5,076 nucleotides of DNA from Actinomycetes bacterium (GTDB lineage Bacteria > Actinomycetota > Actinomycetes > Actinomycetales > Dermabacteraceae). This document shows positions 1 to 4,871 of the stretch, piece by piece. The notes beneath the pieces were generated by a model that had not been told where the DNA came from, did no database searches, and saw only the letters and a list, made by a program, of their open reading frames with translations. Where the stretch lies: contig JAEWEZ010000145.1 in assembly GCA_023389045.1 (NCBI GenBank), positions 1 through 5,076 of the forward strand, read 5' to 3'. Numbering within the stretch: the stretch's first letter is position 1; every line of letters begins with the position of its first letter. A program made the translations under genes and the position numbers.

Positions 1-103
1 GCCTCGGTCCGTCAGGGCAAGCGCTTCGAGCTCGAGATCGAGCAAGAGATCACCGACGAGGTTCTCGCCTCCGTGCGCGAGGCCGCCATCACGCTGCTGT
101 CGA
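1..103 (+). repeat. Left copy of the exact 103-bp terminal repeat
   Basis: Bases 1-103 are identical, base for base, to 4974-5076. The repeat begins and ends at the very edges of the window and lies wholly inside purS, so it is not a recombination site of its own. It marks that the molecule closes on itself: either a circular contig opened at an arbitrary point or a tandem repeat read through slightly more than one unit. Confidence 0.97.
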
Positions 104-159
104 ACCCGGTGATCGAGGATGTCGTCGCCGTCGAGGTGGAGCCGGAGGGGCAGGCGTGA
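1..159 (+). CDS. purS: PurS, C-terminal part (FGAM synthase small subunit; continues from the right end of the window)
   Basis: This is the C-terminal 52 codons of PurS, the small bridging subunit of formylglycinamide ribonucleotide amidotransferase (FGAM synthase). PurS holds the glutaminase PurQ and the synthetase PurL together at the fourth step of purine synthesis in the cytoplasm. The reading frame opens at base 1 (ASVRQGKRFELEIE) and includes the typical helix and closing strand (LLSNPVIEDVVAVEVE) before TGA at 157-159. No start codon is present here. The missing N-terminus is at 4872-4973, and the 103 bases following it there are identical to bases 1-103, so joining the ends gives 86 residues, a normal length for PurS. 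The stop overlaps the purQ GTG start by four bases (GTGA, 156-159), which indicates translational coupling. Identification rests on sequence pattern, length and the purQ neighbour. Confidence 0.93.
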   Translation, partial: ASVRQGKRFELEIEQEITDEVLASVREAAITLLSNPVIEDVVAVEVEPEGQA

Positions 160-884
160 CCCGCATCGGCGTCGTCACCTTCCCCGGCACGCTGGATGAC
201 CGGGACGCCCTGCGCGCCGTCCGGCTGGCCGGTGGGGAGCCCGTCGCCCTGTGGCACGCCGACGATGACCTCATGGACGTCGAGGCCGTGGTCCTGCCCG
301 GCGGCTTCTCCTACGGGGATTACCTGCGTGCCGGTGCGATCTCCCGTTTCGCCCCGGTGATGGAGAAGGTCGTGGATGCCGCGCACGGCGGGATGCCGGT
401 GCTGGGCATCTGCAACGGTTTCCAGATCCTGTGCGAGACCCATCTGCTGCCCGGCGCGATGATCAAGAACGCACACCGGTCCTTCATCTGCCGTGACCAG
501 CCGCTGCGGGTGGAGAACACCCGCACCGCCTGGACCACCGGCTACGAGCAGGACCAGGTGATCCGCATCCCGCTGAAGAACCAGGACGGCCAGTACGTGG
601 CCGATCAGCGCACGCTGGACGAGCTGGAGGCCGAGGGCCGCGTCGTCTTCCGCTACGTGGCGGGCGCCACCCACGGCCCGGCGGGCTTCGAGGTCAACCC
701 CAATGGTTCGCGGCATGACATCGCCGGCATCACTAACGAGTACGGCAATGTGGTGGGCCTGATGCCGCATCCCGAGCATGCGGTCGAGCCCGGTTTCGGT
801 CCCGATGAGCCGGGGCAGGGCACCCGTACCGGCACCGACGGCCTGGGCGTCTTCACCTCGGTACTGGGCGCACTCGTGCGCTGA
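156..884 (+). CDS. purQ: PurQ, glutaminase subunit of FGAM synthase
   Basis: PurQ is the class I glutamine amidotransferase subunit that releases ammonia from glutamine and passes it to PurL, which converts formylglycinamide ribonucleotide to the amidine. The 242-residue protein begins with the family pattern RIGVVTFPGTLDD and has the oxyanion-loop region PGGFSYGDYLRAGAI (about 48-62). The nucleophile is Cys86 in the elbow GICNGFQIL, and the catalytic pair is His205 and Glu207 in MPHPEHAVE, so all three triad residues are present. Length is slightly above the usual 220-235, mostly through a Gly/Asp-rich loop after the triad. The GTG start at 156 overlaps the purS stop, as expected for subunits made in equal amounts. 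A purL gene would commonly follow; it does not here, and sequence resembling the end of purC follows instead. The gene itself looks intact and functional. Confidence 0.96.
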   Translation: MTRIGVVTFPGTLDDRDALRAVRLAGGEPVALWHADDDLMDVEAVVLPGGFSYGDYLRAGAISRFAPVMEKVVDAAHGGMPVLGICNGFQILCETHLLPGAMIKNAHRSFICRDQPLRVENTRTAWTTGYEQDQVIRIPLKNQDGQYVADQRTLDELEAEGRVVFRYVAGATHGPAGFEVNPNGSRHDIAGITNEYGNVVGLMPHPEHAVEPGFGPDEPGQGTRTGTDGLGVFTSVLGALVR

Positions 885-906
885 GTACCCGGGGCATGAG
901 TGTTGG

Positions 907-1002
907 GGCGCCGCGCCAGTGCGCCAGCCCGAGCAGGTCATCGAGCAGAACCGCGCACGCTACGTCGAGACCTACGAGCGCCCGACCGGCACCCGCCCGC
1001 CC
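907..1002 (+). pseudogene. Possible remnant of the 3' end of purC (SAICAR synthetase)
   Basis: In the frame running through 907-1002 the translation includes PEQVIEQNRARYVETYER followed by PTGTRPP. This strongly resembles the conserved C-terminal helix of actinobacterial PurC (pattern LPxxVxxxTRARYxEAYERLTG), which ends the protein. Nothing of the ATP-binding or catalytic body of PurC is present, no start or ribosome-binding site lies in a suitable place, and the frame runs on without a stop to 1182, so a stable PurC product cannot come from here. In many actinomycetes purC lies just upstream of purS; finding its tail just downstream of purQ suggests a rearrangement joint close to 885-906. 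The match is recalled from family patterns, not from a search, and about 30 codons is short, so a chance resemblance is possible. Confidence 0.45.
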
Positions 1003-1156
1003 GACGAGGTCCCGCACAGCAGGAGAGGCATATCCACCTCGACGGACGCCGGCTCCAGCCGATACATCGCCACGGCCGACCCCTCGGCGAGCGCACGGCT
1101 GACTACCACTACCGTATGCGGACCCCCAAGGTGTAATGTGACGCACACCACTCGAG

Positions 1157-1182
1157 TTGCAACGTCATCACGCAGCGAATAA
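1157..1182 (+). promoter_or_regulatory. Weak candidate promoter before the 32-codon ORF
   Basis: TTGCAA at 1157-1162 could serve as a -35 element and GAATAA at 1177-1182 as a poor -10, separated by 14 bases, which is shorter than the usual 16-18. The -35 element lies inside a perfect 8-bp palindrome (GTTGCAAC). A transcript starting just downstream would begin near the hairpin at 1188-1210. An alternative -10, TAATGT at 1134-1139, has no good -35 partner. Only the position ahead of a strong ribosome-binding site makes this worth listing. Confidence 0.2.
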
Positions 1183-1187
1183 GTCCA

Positions 1188-1210
1188 CATGATCATAAGG
1201 AGAGATCATG
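1188..1210 (+). promoter_or_regulatory. Hairpin with ribosome-binding site in the loop and start codon in the stem
   Basis: CATGATC (1188-1194) is the exact reverse complement of GATCATG (1204-1210), with a nine-base loop, ATAAGGAGA, between them. The loop contains the best Shine-Dalgarno sequence of the region (AAGGAGA, 1197-1203) and the 3' arm ends in the ATG at 1208-1210. In RNA the seven-pair stem would bury the start codon while presenting the ribosome-binding site. Stem and spacing are seen directly; a control function is inference, since seven A/U-containing pairs are only moderately stable. Confidence 0.35.
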
Positions 1211-1306
1211 CACGCATCGTCGCGGCGGCGCCTCTACGCCATTAGAGCCTCGCTCTCGATCCTTACCCCCTCACAGTTTCTGCACTTCAGAACAGCGCGA
1301 ATATAA
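1208..1306 (+). CDS. 32-codon ORF with strong ribosome-binding site, possibly a truncated gene start or leader peptide
   Basis: ATG at 1208 follows AAGGAGA by four bases, the best-placed ribosome-binding site between purQ and the MBL gene. The peptide has 32 residues, begins MHASSRRRLYAIRASLS, is basic and ends at TAA 1304-1306. I recognise no family. The first 15 or so codons have GC-rich third positions like the host genes, while the later ones use AGA, ATA, TTT and ACA, as if a normal gene start had been cut near 1250 and run into foreign, A/T-richer DNA. It could be the stump of a gene that once followed purC, a leader peptide for the toxin-like ORF, or not translated at all. Its start codon is in the stem of the hairpin at 1188-1210. 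Confidence 0.3.
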   Translation: MHASSRRRLYAIRASLSILTPSQFLHFRTARI

Positions 1307-1392
1307 ATTCCTTTCCGAGCACCTGCAGCATTGCAGCGGGCGATCCGACGGAAGGCCCGCCACTCCTCGCCTGCGGCGCCCCTCCGCGTTGG

Positions 1393-1653
1393 ATGATGGC
1401 AGGCAACAAGGTCAATCTGGACCTCTTCAAGAACGCCCAAGGGAAACCTACGGGATCCCCGCGCTACGCGTCGAAGAATGGGGCGGAGTACATACTGTCC
1501 CGCGATAAAGCTGGCCACGCCGACTCCCACTGGAAGCTCGGCCCCGCGAAGAAGGGGAAAATTGACGGCTGGTCTGTCCGCAAGGACGGGACGATCAGAG
1601 GTGCGAAGAAAAACTTCTCGATCTTGAGTACTCCGGGAGGCGTTGATGTCTAG
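1393..1653 (+). CDS. Toxin-tip-like small protein (polymorphic-toxin C-terminal domain, Ntox21-like pattern)
   Basis: The 86-residue basic protein (16 Lys/Arg against 7 Asp/Glu) carries SPRY at 22-25, a tyrosine strand EYILSRD at 32-38, GHADSHWKLG at 41-50 and a closing KDGTIRG at 64-70. The order PRY - YIxxD - GHxxSxWK - dGxxRxG recalls the C-terminal toxin tips of polymorphic toxins such as bacterial toxin 21, predicted to be RNases of the barnase/EndoU/colicin fold; His42, His46 and Lys48 would be candidate active-site residues. This family link is from memory. The ATG at 1393 (or 1396) has no good ribosome-binding site, while the frame is open back to 1246 without another start, so this looks like an orphan tip cut from a larger secreted toxin. 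G+C is 57.5 % (150/261), clearly below its neighbours, pointing to transfer. It overlaps the next gene by eight bases. Confidence 0.5.
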   Translation: MMAGNKVNLDLFKNAQGKPTGSPRYASKNGAEYILSRDKAGHADSHWKLGPAKKGKIDGWSVRKDGTIRGAKKNFSILSTPGGVDV

Positions 1654-2680
1654 GCCATCGCAGGGAGAATTCACTCATGGTGACGGCACCACGACAGGGA
1701 CCGGAGACCGGGAGGAACTCTACGACTGGCTGGGGGAGGACCCCGATCACCGGGCACTCACATCTGCCAGCGGCAGGATGCTCCATGCCTCTGCGCTGCT
1801 CCCCCAGGCGAACGCTGTCGCACTGACGATCACCGCACAGGCTGACCTTGTCCGCCTGCTCGAGGACGCCGAGCACGCCGGGGTCGAGATCACAGCATGG
1901 CAGGATGACGCGCCCCGGGATGCTCTCCTGATCGATGGCACGTGGACAGTGCAGCGCCGTGTGGACGGCGCCGTCCCGACAGGTCCCTCACCGTCCACGC
2001 TGCGGGACCGCACGGCCGCTGTGGCGCCGGAGGGCCGTGTGCTCGCCTGGGCGCGCCGCGAGACTGTGGGTGCCGACGCTCCCGACGAGCTTCGTGCCCG
2101 ACTGTTCCCGCTCAGTGTCGCGGACCTCGCCGACCAGCTGATCACTGTGATCGAGCACGACAGTGTCGGGGTGGAAGCTTCGTGGGCCGCGTCCTTGTCG
2201 GCCCAGTGGCAGAGCTTTCCGGTGCGTGCGACACGTAGCGCCCCCGGTCTGTTCGCCCCCGAACCGTTGGATGCCGGGGGTCGGCTCTCCGCATGGCGCG
2301 CAGGCAAGGCTGTGGCCGCCGCCCAGGACGCGCTGGAGGACTGCGCCGTGGTGCTCGCCGAACGGTGGGGAACACGTCTGCTGATCAGCGATGAGCGCCA
2401 CGCCATGACGGGTGACGCCCACGAGCTCGGAGCTGCCGCACTGGGGCACCCGGATGCTCATCAGCTCGGCGACTGGCTGGAGGTCACCACCGGTGAGCTC
2501 GTCGCAGGTGCGGGTCAGCTCGTCATCCTCGGCTACCGTCCCGAGGAATCCCACCCGTGGAGGCTGATCACCGCGCAGCGCGGGGCGGTGGAGATCGTCG
2601 ACATCGCCATCACCCCGTCGTCGGTACCCCGCACCCCCGCACCAGGGACCGAGGCTCCGACGACGGGCTCCGGCGCCTGA
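1646..2680 (+). CDS. Unrecognised 344-residue protein coupled to the toxin-like ORF; candidate immunity protein
   Basis: I do not recognise the family. ATG at 1646 is preceded by GGGAGG (1635-1640) with five bases between, and lies eight bases inside the end of the toxin-like ORF, so the two are probably translationally coupled; an in-frame TTG at 1643 is the alternative start. The protein has 344 residues, is predicted soluble and acidic, has no signal peptide or membrane span, starts with a Gly/Thr-rich polar segment (about 8-20), has helix-rich stretches such as LADQLITVIEHD, and ends in a Pro/Thr/Ser-rich tail (from about 323). Its composition is host-like, unlike the toxin-like ORF. Position directly behind a toxin tip is typical of immunity genes, but most immunity proteins are shorter, so it may instead be an unrelated host gene that the toxin fragment landed beside. 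It converges on the MBL gene with 14 bases between stops. Confidence 0.75.
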   Translation: MSRPSQGEFTHGDGTTTGTGDREELYDWLGEDPDHRALTSASGRMLHASALLPQANAVALTITAQADLVRLLEDAEHAGVEITAWQDDAPRDALLIDGTWTVQRRVDGAVPTGPSPSTLRDRTAAVAPEGRVLAWARRETVGADAPDELRARLFPLSVADLADQLITVIEHDSVGVEASWAASLSAQWQSFPVRATRSAPGLFAPEPLDAGGRLSAWRAGKAVAAAQDALEDCAVVLAERWGTRLLISDERHAMTGDAHELGAAALGHPDAHQLGDWLEVTTGELVAGAGQLVILGYRPEESHPWRLITAQRGAVEIVDIAITPSSVPRTPAPGTEAPTTGSGA

Positions 2681-2698
2681 GGTCGCGGCTCCCCTCAG
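2677..2698. terminator. Small hairpin spanning the two convergent stop codons
   Basis: CTGAGG (2677-2682) and CCTCAG (2693-2698) can pair with a ten-base loop. The stop codon of the 344-residue ORF (2678-2680) and that of the minus-strand MBL gene (2695-2697) each sit in one arm. A shared bidirectional terminator would be sensible here, but the stem is only six pairs and no T-run follows on either strand, so intrinsic termination is doubtful. Confidence 0.2.
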
Positions 2699-3381
2699 CG
2701 GATCTCGACGACTCGGCTCTCGGGCCAGTCACGCAGCTCGGTGCCCTCAGGCGCATACGCGGTGGCCTGTTTGATGTAGATGGCGCGGCCCTGGGGGCTC
2801 GCCACCGCATCGTGCACCGGCAGTGCGACCTGCGGCGCCACCGCACGCAGGAAATCGATGGTCTCGCTCATCTTCGACCAGGGGGCGACGATCGCGAAGG
2901 CCAGAGCGTCGATCCCCCGGAAGTCCTCGATCTGCTCGAGGCTGTCCCCGGTTACGCCGAGGCGCGGGCCACCGGCCGTCGCCTGCAGCACGAGGCCCGT
3001 GTTCTGGACGCGCGGGATGTCCGGGTGGATGACGGCGTGCAGGCCGCCGACGCCCCGGATCGTGACACCGCCGAGCGTGATCTCATCGCCGGGACGCAGG
3101 TCGTGCAGGCGGTCCGCGAGCTGGGCGGTCGCCTCGTCCTCGCGTAGCACCTGCAGGGCCTGGGGCTCGCCGTGCAGCGGAGCCTGCGGGTTCGCGGCGA
3201 GCACCGCGGCGACGAGTTCCGGATCGGCGTGGTCGGGATGCTGGTGGGTGATGAGCACGGCATCAAGGCCGGTCAGGGTGCGGATGGTGTCGCCGTCGGC
3301 GAAGTTGCCCGGGTCGATGAGCAGCCTGGTGCCGGCCTCCTCGACGAGCAGGGCGGCATGGCCCAGGTGGGTGATCTTCAT
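2695..3381 (-). CDS. MBL-fold metal-dependent hydrolase (UlaG/UPF0173-like)
   Basis: The 228-residue protein belongs to the metallo-beta-lactamase superfamily, in the cytoplasmic branch of UlaG-like and UPF0173-like hydrolases. It opens with the typical KITHLGHAALLVE, then LLIDPG (20-25) and the metal motif THQHPDHAD, giving His46, His48, Asp50 and His51. Further ligands are probably His115 or His119 in GGLHAVIHPDIP, Asp146 in GVTGDS and His190 in LPVHDAV. All metal positions are filled, so it should be active, binding two metal ions; the substrate cannot be told from sequence. It has the usual length for this branch and no signal peptide. ATG at 3379-3381 follows a perfect AGGAGG (complement of 3388-3393) by six bases. 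It is divergent from the MFS gene across a 204-base control region and convergent with the 344-residue ORF. Confidence 0.9.
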   Translation of the reverse strand: MKITHLGHAALLVEEAGTRLLIDPGNFADGDTIRTLTGLDAVLITHQHPDHADPELVAAVLAANPQAPLHGEPQALQVLREDEATAQLADRLHDLRPGDEITLGGVTIRGVGGLHAVIHPDIPRVQNTGLVLQATAGGPRLGVTGDSLEQIEDFRGIDALAFAIVAPWSKMSETIDFLRAVAPQVALPVHDAVASPQGRAIYIKQATAYAPEGTELRDWPESRVVEIR

Positions 3382-3387
3382 GGGGAA

Positions 3388-3393
3388 CCTCCT
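3388..3393 (-). promoter_or_regulatory. Consensus ribosome-binding site of the MBL hydrolase gene
   Basis: On the minus strand AGGAGG lies six bases before the ATG at 3379-3381. It fixes the start of the MBL gene and suggests efficient translation, in contrast to the poorly supported GTG of the divergent MFS gene. Confidence 0.85.
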
Positions 3394-3497
3394 GGCGGTG
3401 GATCGCTAGGGATCGCGTCTGCCCCAGCATGCCACCGTCGGTTGCCACGTTCCCCGCAGATCGCGTCCGAGCCGGGTTGCGCACATCCGTTCGCCAT

Positions 3498-3513
3498 GTG
3501 AGGGTGCTCTCAC
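3498..3513. promoter_or_regulatory. Imperfect 16-bp dyad between the divergent MBL and MFS genes, candidate operator
   Basis: GTGAG (3498-3502) and CTCAC (3509-3513) form an exact inverted repeat around a six-base centre; 12 of the 16 positions fit two-fold symmetry. It lies 38 bases before the likely original MFS start at 3551 and 117 bases from the MBL start, where an operator for a regulated exporter could sit. No regulator gene is in the window, and a five-base arm can occur by chance. Confidence 0.25.
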
Positions 3514-3550
3514 GCCTCGACAACCGGTCGCCCCGCGGAACGGAGCTCTC

Positions 3551-3589
3551 GTGACGTCATCGCCGCCCCCCACGACTCGCCAGGCGTGA
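3551..3589 (+). CDS. 12-codon leader ORF, or the frameshifted true start of the MFS gene
   Basis: GTG at 3551 has a good ribosome-binding site (GGAG, 3542-3545, five bases away) and reads MTSSPPPTTRQA before TGA at 3587-3589. The stop overlaps the GTG of the MFS frame (GTGA, 3586-3589). A run of six C bases lies at 3566-3571. One extra C would join this start to the exporter frame, giving the N-terminus MTSSPPPHDSPGVRPADD. So this is either a short leader peptide with a Pro-Pro-Pro stretch that could slow ribosomes and couple translation to the exporter, or the real exporter N-terminus broken by a one-base loss. I favour the second. Confidence 0.4.
   Translation: MTSSPPPTTRQA
3566..3571 (+). 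repeat. C6 homopolymer at the start of the exporter gene
   Basis: Six C bases in a row lie between the well-supported GTG at 3551 and the open MFS frame. With C7 the two frames fuse; with the C6 seen here translation from 3551 ends after 12 codons. Such runs are prone both to polymerase slippage and to sequencing error. Confidence 0.5.
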
Positions 3590-4827
3590 GGCCGGCCGAC
3601 GACGTCCGCCGGGCCATCCATCACCTCATCCTCAGCCGTCTCGTCGTAGGGTTCGCCTCCGGGCTGTCCACGCTCGGATTCACGGTGATCGCGATCCACG
3701 ATCTGGGCGGTGTGCACGCTGGCGTCATCGTCGCCGCAGCGCTCGCGATCGGCGGGCTTCTCGGGAATATCGTCGGCTCTCTCGCTGATTTCTGGTCCCC
3801 TGTCCGCGTCATGCTGGCCCTCGCCGGGACGGCGGCCGCCGCCGCGGCGCTCCCGTTCGTCACTGTACTGCTGGGTGTGACGACGCTTCCGCTCTTCGCG
3901 GCGAGCAGTGGTGTCCTCGCACTCTGCGCGACGGGCATCTCGCGCGCCGACACCACCGCCTTCGTCCAGATGCTTCCTGAGGACGAGCTCCCCCATGTGT
4001 TCGGGCTGATCGCCGCTCGCAGCCAGATCGCCTCGTCGCTGGCGGGTCTCTGCGCGGGTGCCCTGCTCATCGCGTGGGCGCCACTGCCCTTCCTGATCGA
4101 GACCCTCGCCTGGCTCTCCTTCCTCCCCGTCACGCTCGCCTTCGGGCGAACCTACACACGCGTGGTGGACGTCCAGATCACCAGGCCTGCCCTGGGGCTC
4201 GCTCCGCTCCTGGCCGGTTTCACCTTCGCGCTCAGCCATGGAGAGATCGCAGCGGTCCTGCTGATCAGCTCCGCGTCGAACCTCTTCCTCGGAGGATTCG
4301 GGGCTGTGATCGAGATCGACCTGGTCGCCGCGGGGACCAGCCCGGTCCTGATCGGACTCCTGGAGACGTTCACGAGCCTCGCGGCGCTCCTCGGCAGCAT
4401 CGTCAGCGGACCGATCAGCGCCCGCCTGTCGGTGCGGGCGCTCTTCATCCTCGTCAACTCCGTCATGGGCACGGCGATCATCGCGTGTTCCCTGACGCAG
4501 GACTACGCCGTGGTCGCGGCGAGCCTGAGTGTCGCCGTCTTCTTCATCCCCTCTCTCGGCGTCGCTGCCGCGTCCTCGATTGCCCGGATGACGCCGATGA
4601 GCATGCAGGCGCGAGTGTCGGGCGCGTCGTCAATCATCTCGTTGGGCCTGGCCGCAGCCTCCCCCGGCCTCTACGGCATCGCGTACGTGCGGATGTCCCG
4701 TCTGGTGCTCTTCGCCGGGACCGGGGCGGCGATCCTCGCTCTCGCGGTCGTCTCACGGTTCACGGTCCCCATGCTTCGTACGACGGCCGCGCGCGCAGAG
4801 CGCTCGCCAGAGGTCTCGGGCACCTAG
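3586..4827 (+). CDS. Major facilitator superfamily transporter, probable exporter
   Basis: The 413-residue membrane protein has about 12 hydrophobic helices, beginning at about 14-37, 45-67 and 73-92, with a central polar loop near 180-195 (FGRTYTRVVDVQITRP) dividing two halves, as in the major facilitator superfamily. Between helices 2 and 3, GSLADFWSPVRV (64-75) is a degenerate form of signature motif A, keeping Gly64, Asp68 and Arg74. The general pattern recalls 12-helix exporters of the EntS/MefA type, such as drug or siderophore efflux, but the substrate cannot be assigned. The GTG at 3586 is the first possible start in this frame and has no ribosome-binding site; the better start at 3551 is one base out of frame. 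The gene ends at TAG 4825-4827, 44 bases before purS. It is divergent from the MBL hydrolase. Confidence 0.85.
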   Translation: MRPADDVRRAIHHLILSRLVVGFASGLSTLGFTVIAIHDLGGVHAGVIVAAALAIGGLLGNIVGSLADFWSPVRVMLALAGTAAAAAALPFVTVLLGVTTLPLFAASSGVLALCATGISRADTTAFVQMLPEDELPHVFGLIAARSQIASSLAGLCAGALLIAWAPLPFLIETLAWLSFLPVTLAFGRTYTRVVDVQITRPALGLAPLLAGFTFALSHGEIAAVLLISSASNLFLGGFGAVIEIDLVAAGTSPVLIGLLETFTSLAALLGSIVSGPISARLSVRALFILVNSVMGTAIIACSLTQDYAVVAASLSVAVFFIPSLGVAAASSIARMTPMSMQARVSGASSIISLGLAAASPGLYGIAYVRMSRLVLFAGTGAAILALAVVSRFTVPMLRTTAARAERSPEVSGT

Positions 4828-4830
4828 AAT
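4825..4830 (+). promoter_or_regulatory. Candidate -10 element of the purS-purQ operon
   Basis: TAGAAT at 4825-4830 matches a good actinobacterial -10 and overlaps the stop codon of the MFS gene. Transcription would start near 4837, leaving a leader of about 35 bases before purS, too short for a purine riboswitch. No convincing -35 is visible 16-18 bases upstream, where the sequence is still MFS coding. Read-through from the MFS gene is also possible. Confidence 0.4.
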
Positions 4831-4871
4831 GAGGTTCCGTCCGAGACCCTCCCTGTCGCCAGGAGTCCCCC

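Larger units (their letters stand above)
885..1392. other. Long stretch between purQ and the toxin-like ORF, no convincing full gene
   Basis: These 508 bases hold no full gene I can support. From left to right they contain the possible purC tail (907-1002), an unassigned GC-rich part (1003-1130), two adjoining 8-bp palindromes (ACTCGAGT at 1150-1157 and GTTGCAAC at 1156-1163), a possible weak promoter, a hairpin with a ribosome-binding site in its loop (1188-1210), a 32-codon ORF (1208-1306), and an A/T-richer part (about 1275-1320) unlike the flanks. The frame of the downstream toxin-like ORF is open back to 1246 but has no start codon there. No T-rich terminator follows purQ. The mixture of compositions and fragments suggests that several breakpoints have accumulated here. 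Confidence 0.6.

Noticed and set aside
12..941. Long minus-strand open frame (309 codons) opposite purS and purQ
   Set aside because: It lies antisense to a purQ with all catalytic residues intact. Its translation is low in recognisable motifs, and long antisense frames are expected in high-GC DNA.
1003..1136. Reading frame ending with TADYHYRMRTPKV before TAA at 1134-1136, considered as a frameshifted continuation of the purC-like tail
   Set aside because: PurC normally ends within a few residues of the YER helix, and this segment resembles no PurC part I know. It remains unassigned.
1323..1336. Inverted repeat CTGCA-GCAT-TGCAG
   Set aside because: A five-base stem with a four-base loop and no T-run is too weak to call a terminator or site.
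885..1392. tRNA gene, attachment site or CRISPR array in the long gap
   Set aside because: I found no cloverleaf pattern or T-loop consensus, no repeated spacer-like units and no duplicated tRNA end.
1234..1674. Minus-strand open frame of 146 codons opposite the toxin-like ORF
   Set aside because: It has no recognisable motif and no suitable ribosome-binding site, while the plus strand shows a toxin-tip pattern and an 8-base overlap with a well-initiated downstream gene.
3401..3468. Short direct repeats GATCGC/GATCGCGTC at 3401, 3411 and 3460
   Set aside because: They are six to nine bases long and unevenly spaced (10 and 49 bases), so I see no basis for an iteron or operator array.
3406..4239. 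Long minus-strand open frame (277 codons) opposite the MFS gene
   Set aside because: Its product is a highly charged Arg/Glu/Gly-rich string typical of antisense translation of a membrane protein gene in GC-rich DNA. The plus strand gives a clear 12-helix transporter.
4828..4871. Purine riboswitch ahead of purS
   Set aside because: The gap is 44 bases including the ribosome-binding site, too short for any known purine, PRPP or guanine-type riboswitch, and shows no matching stems.
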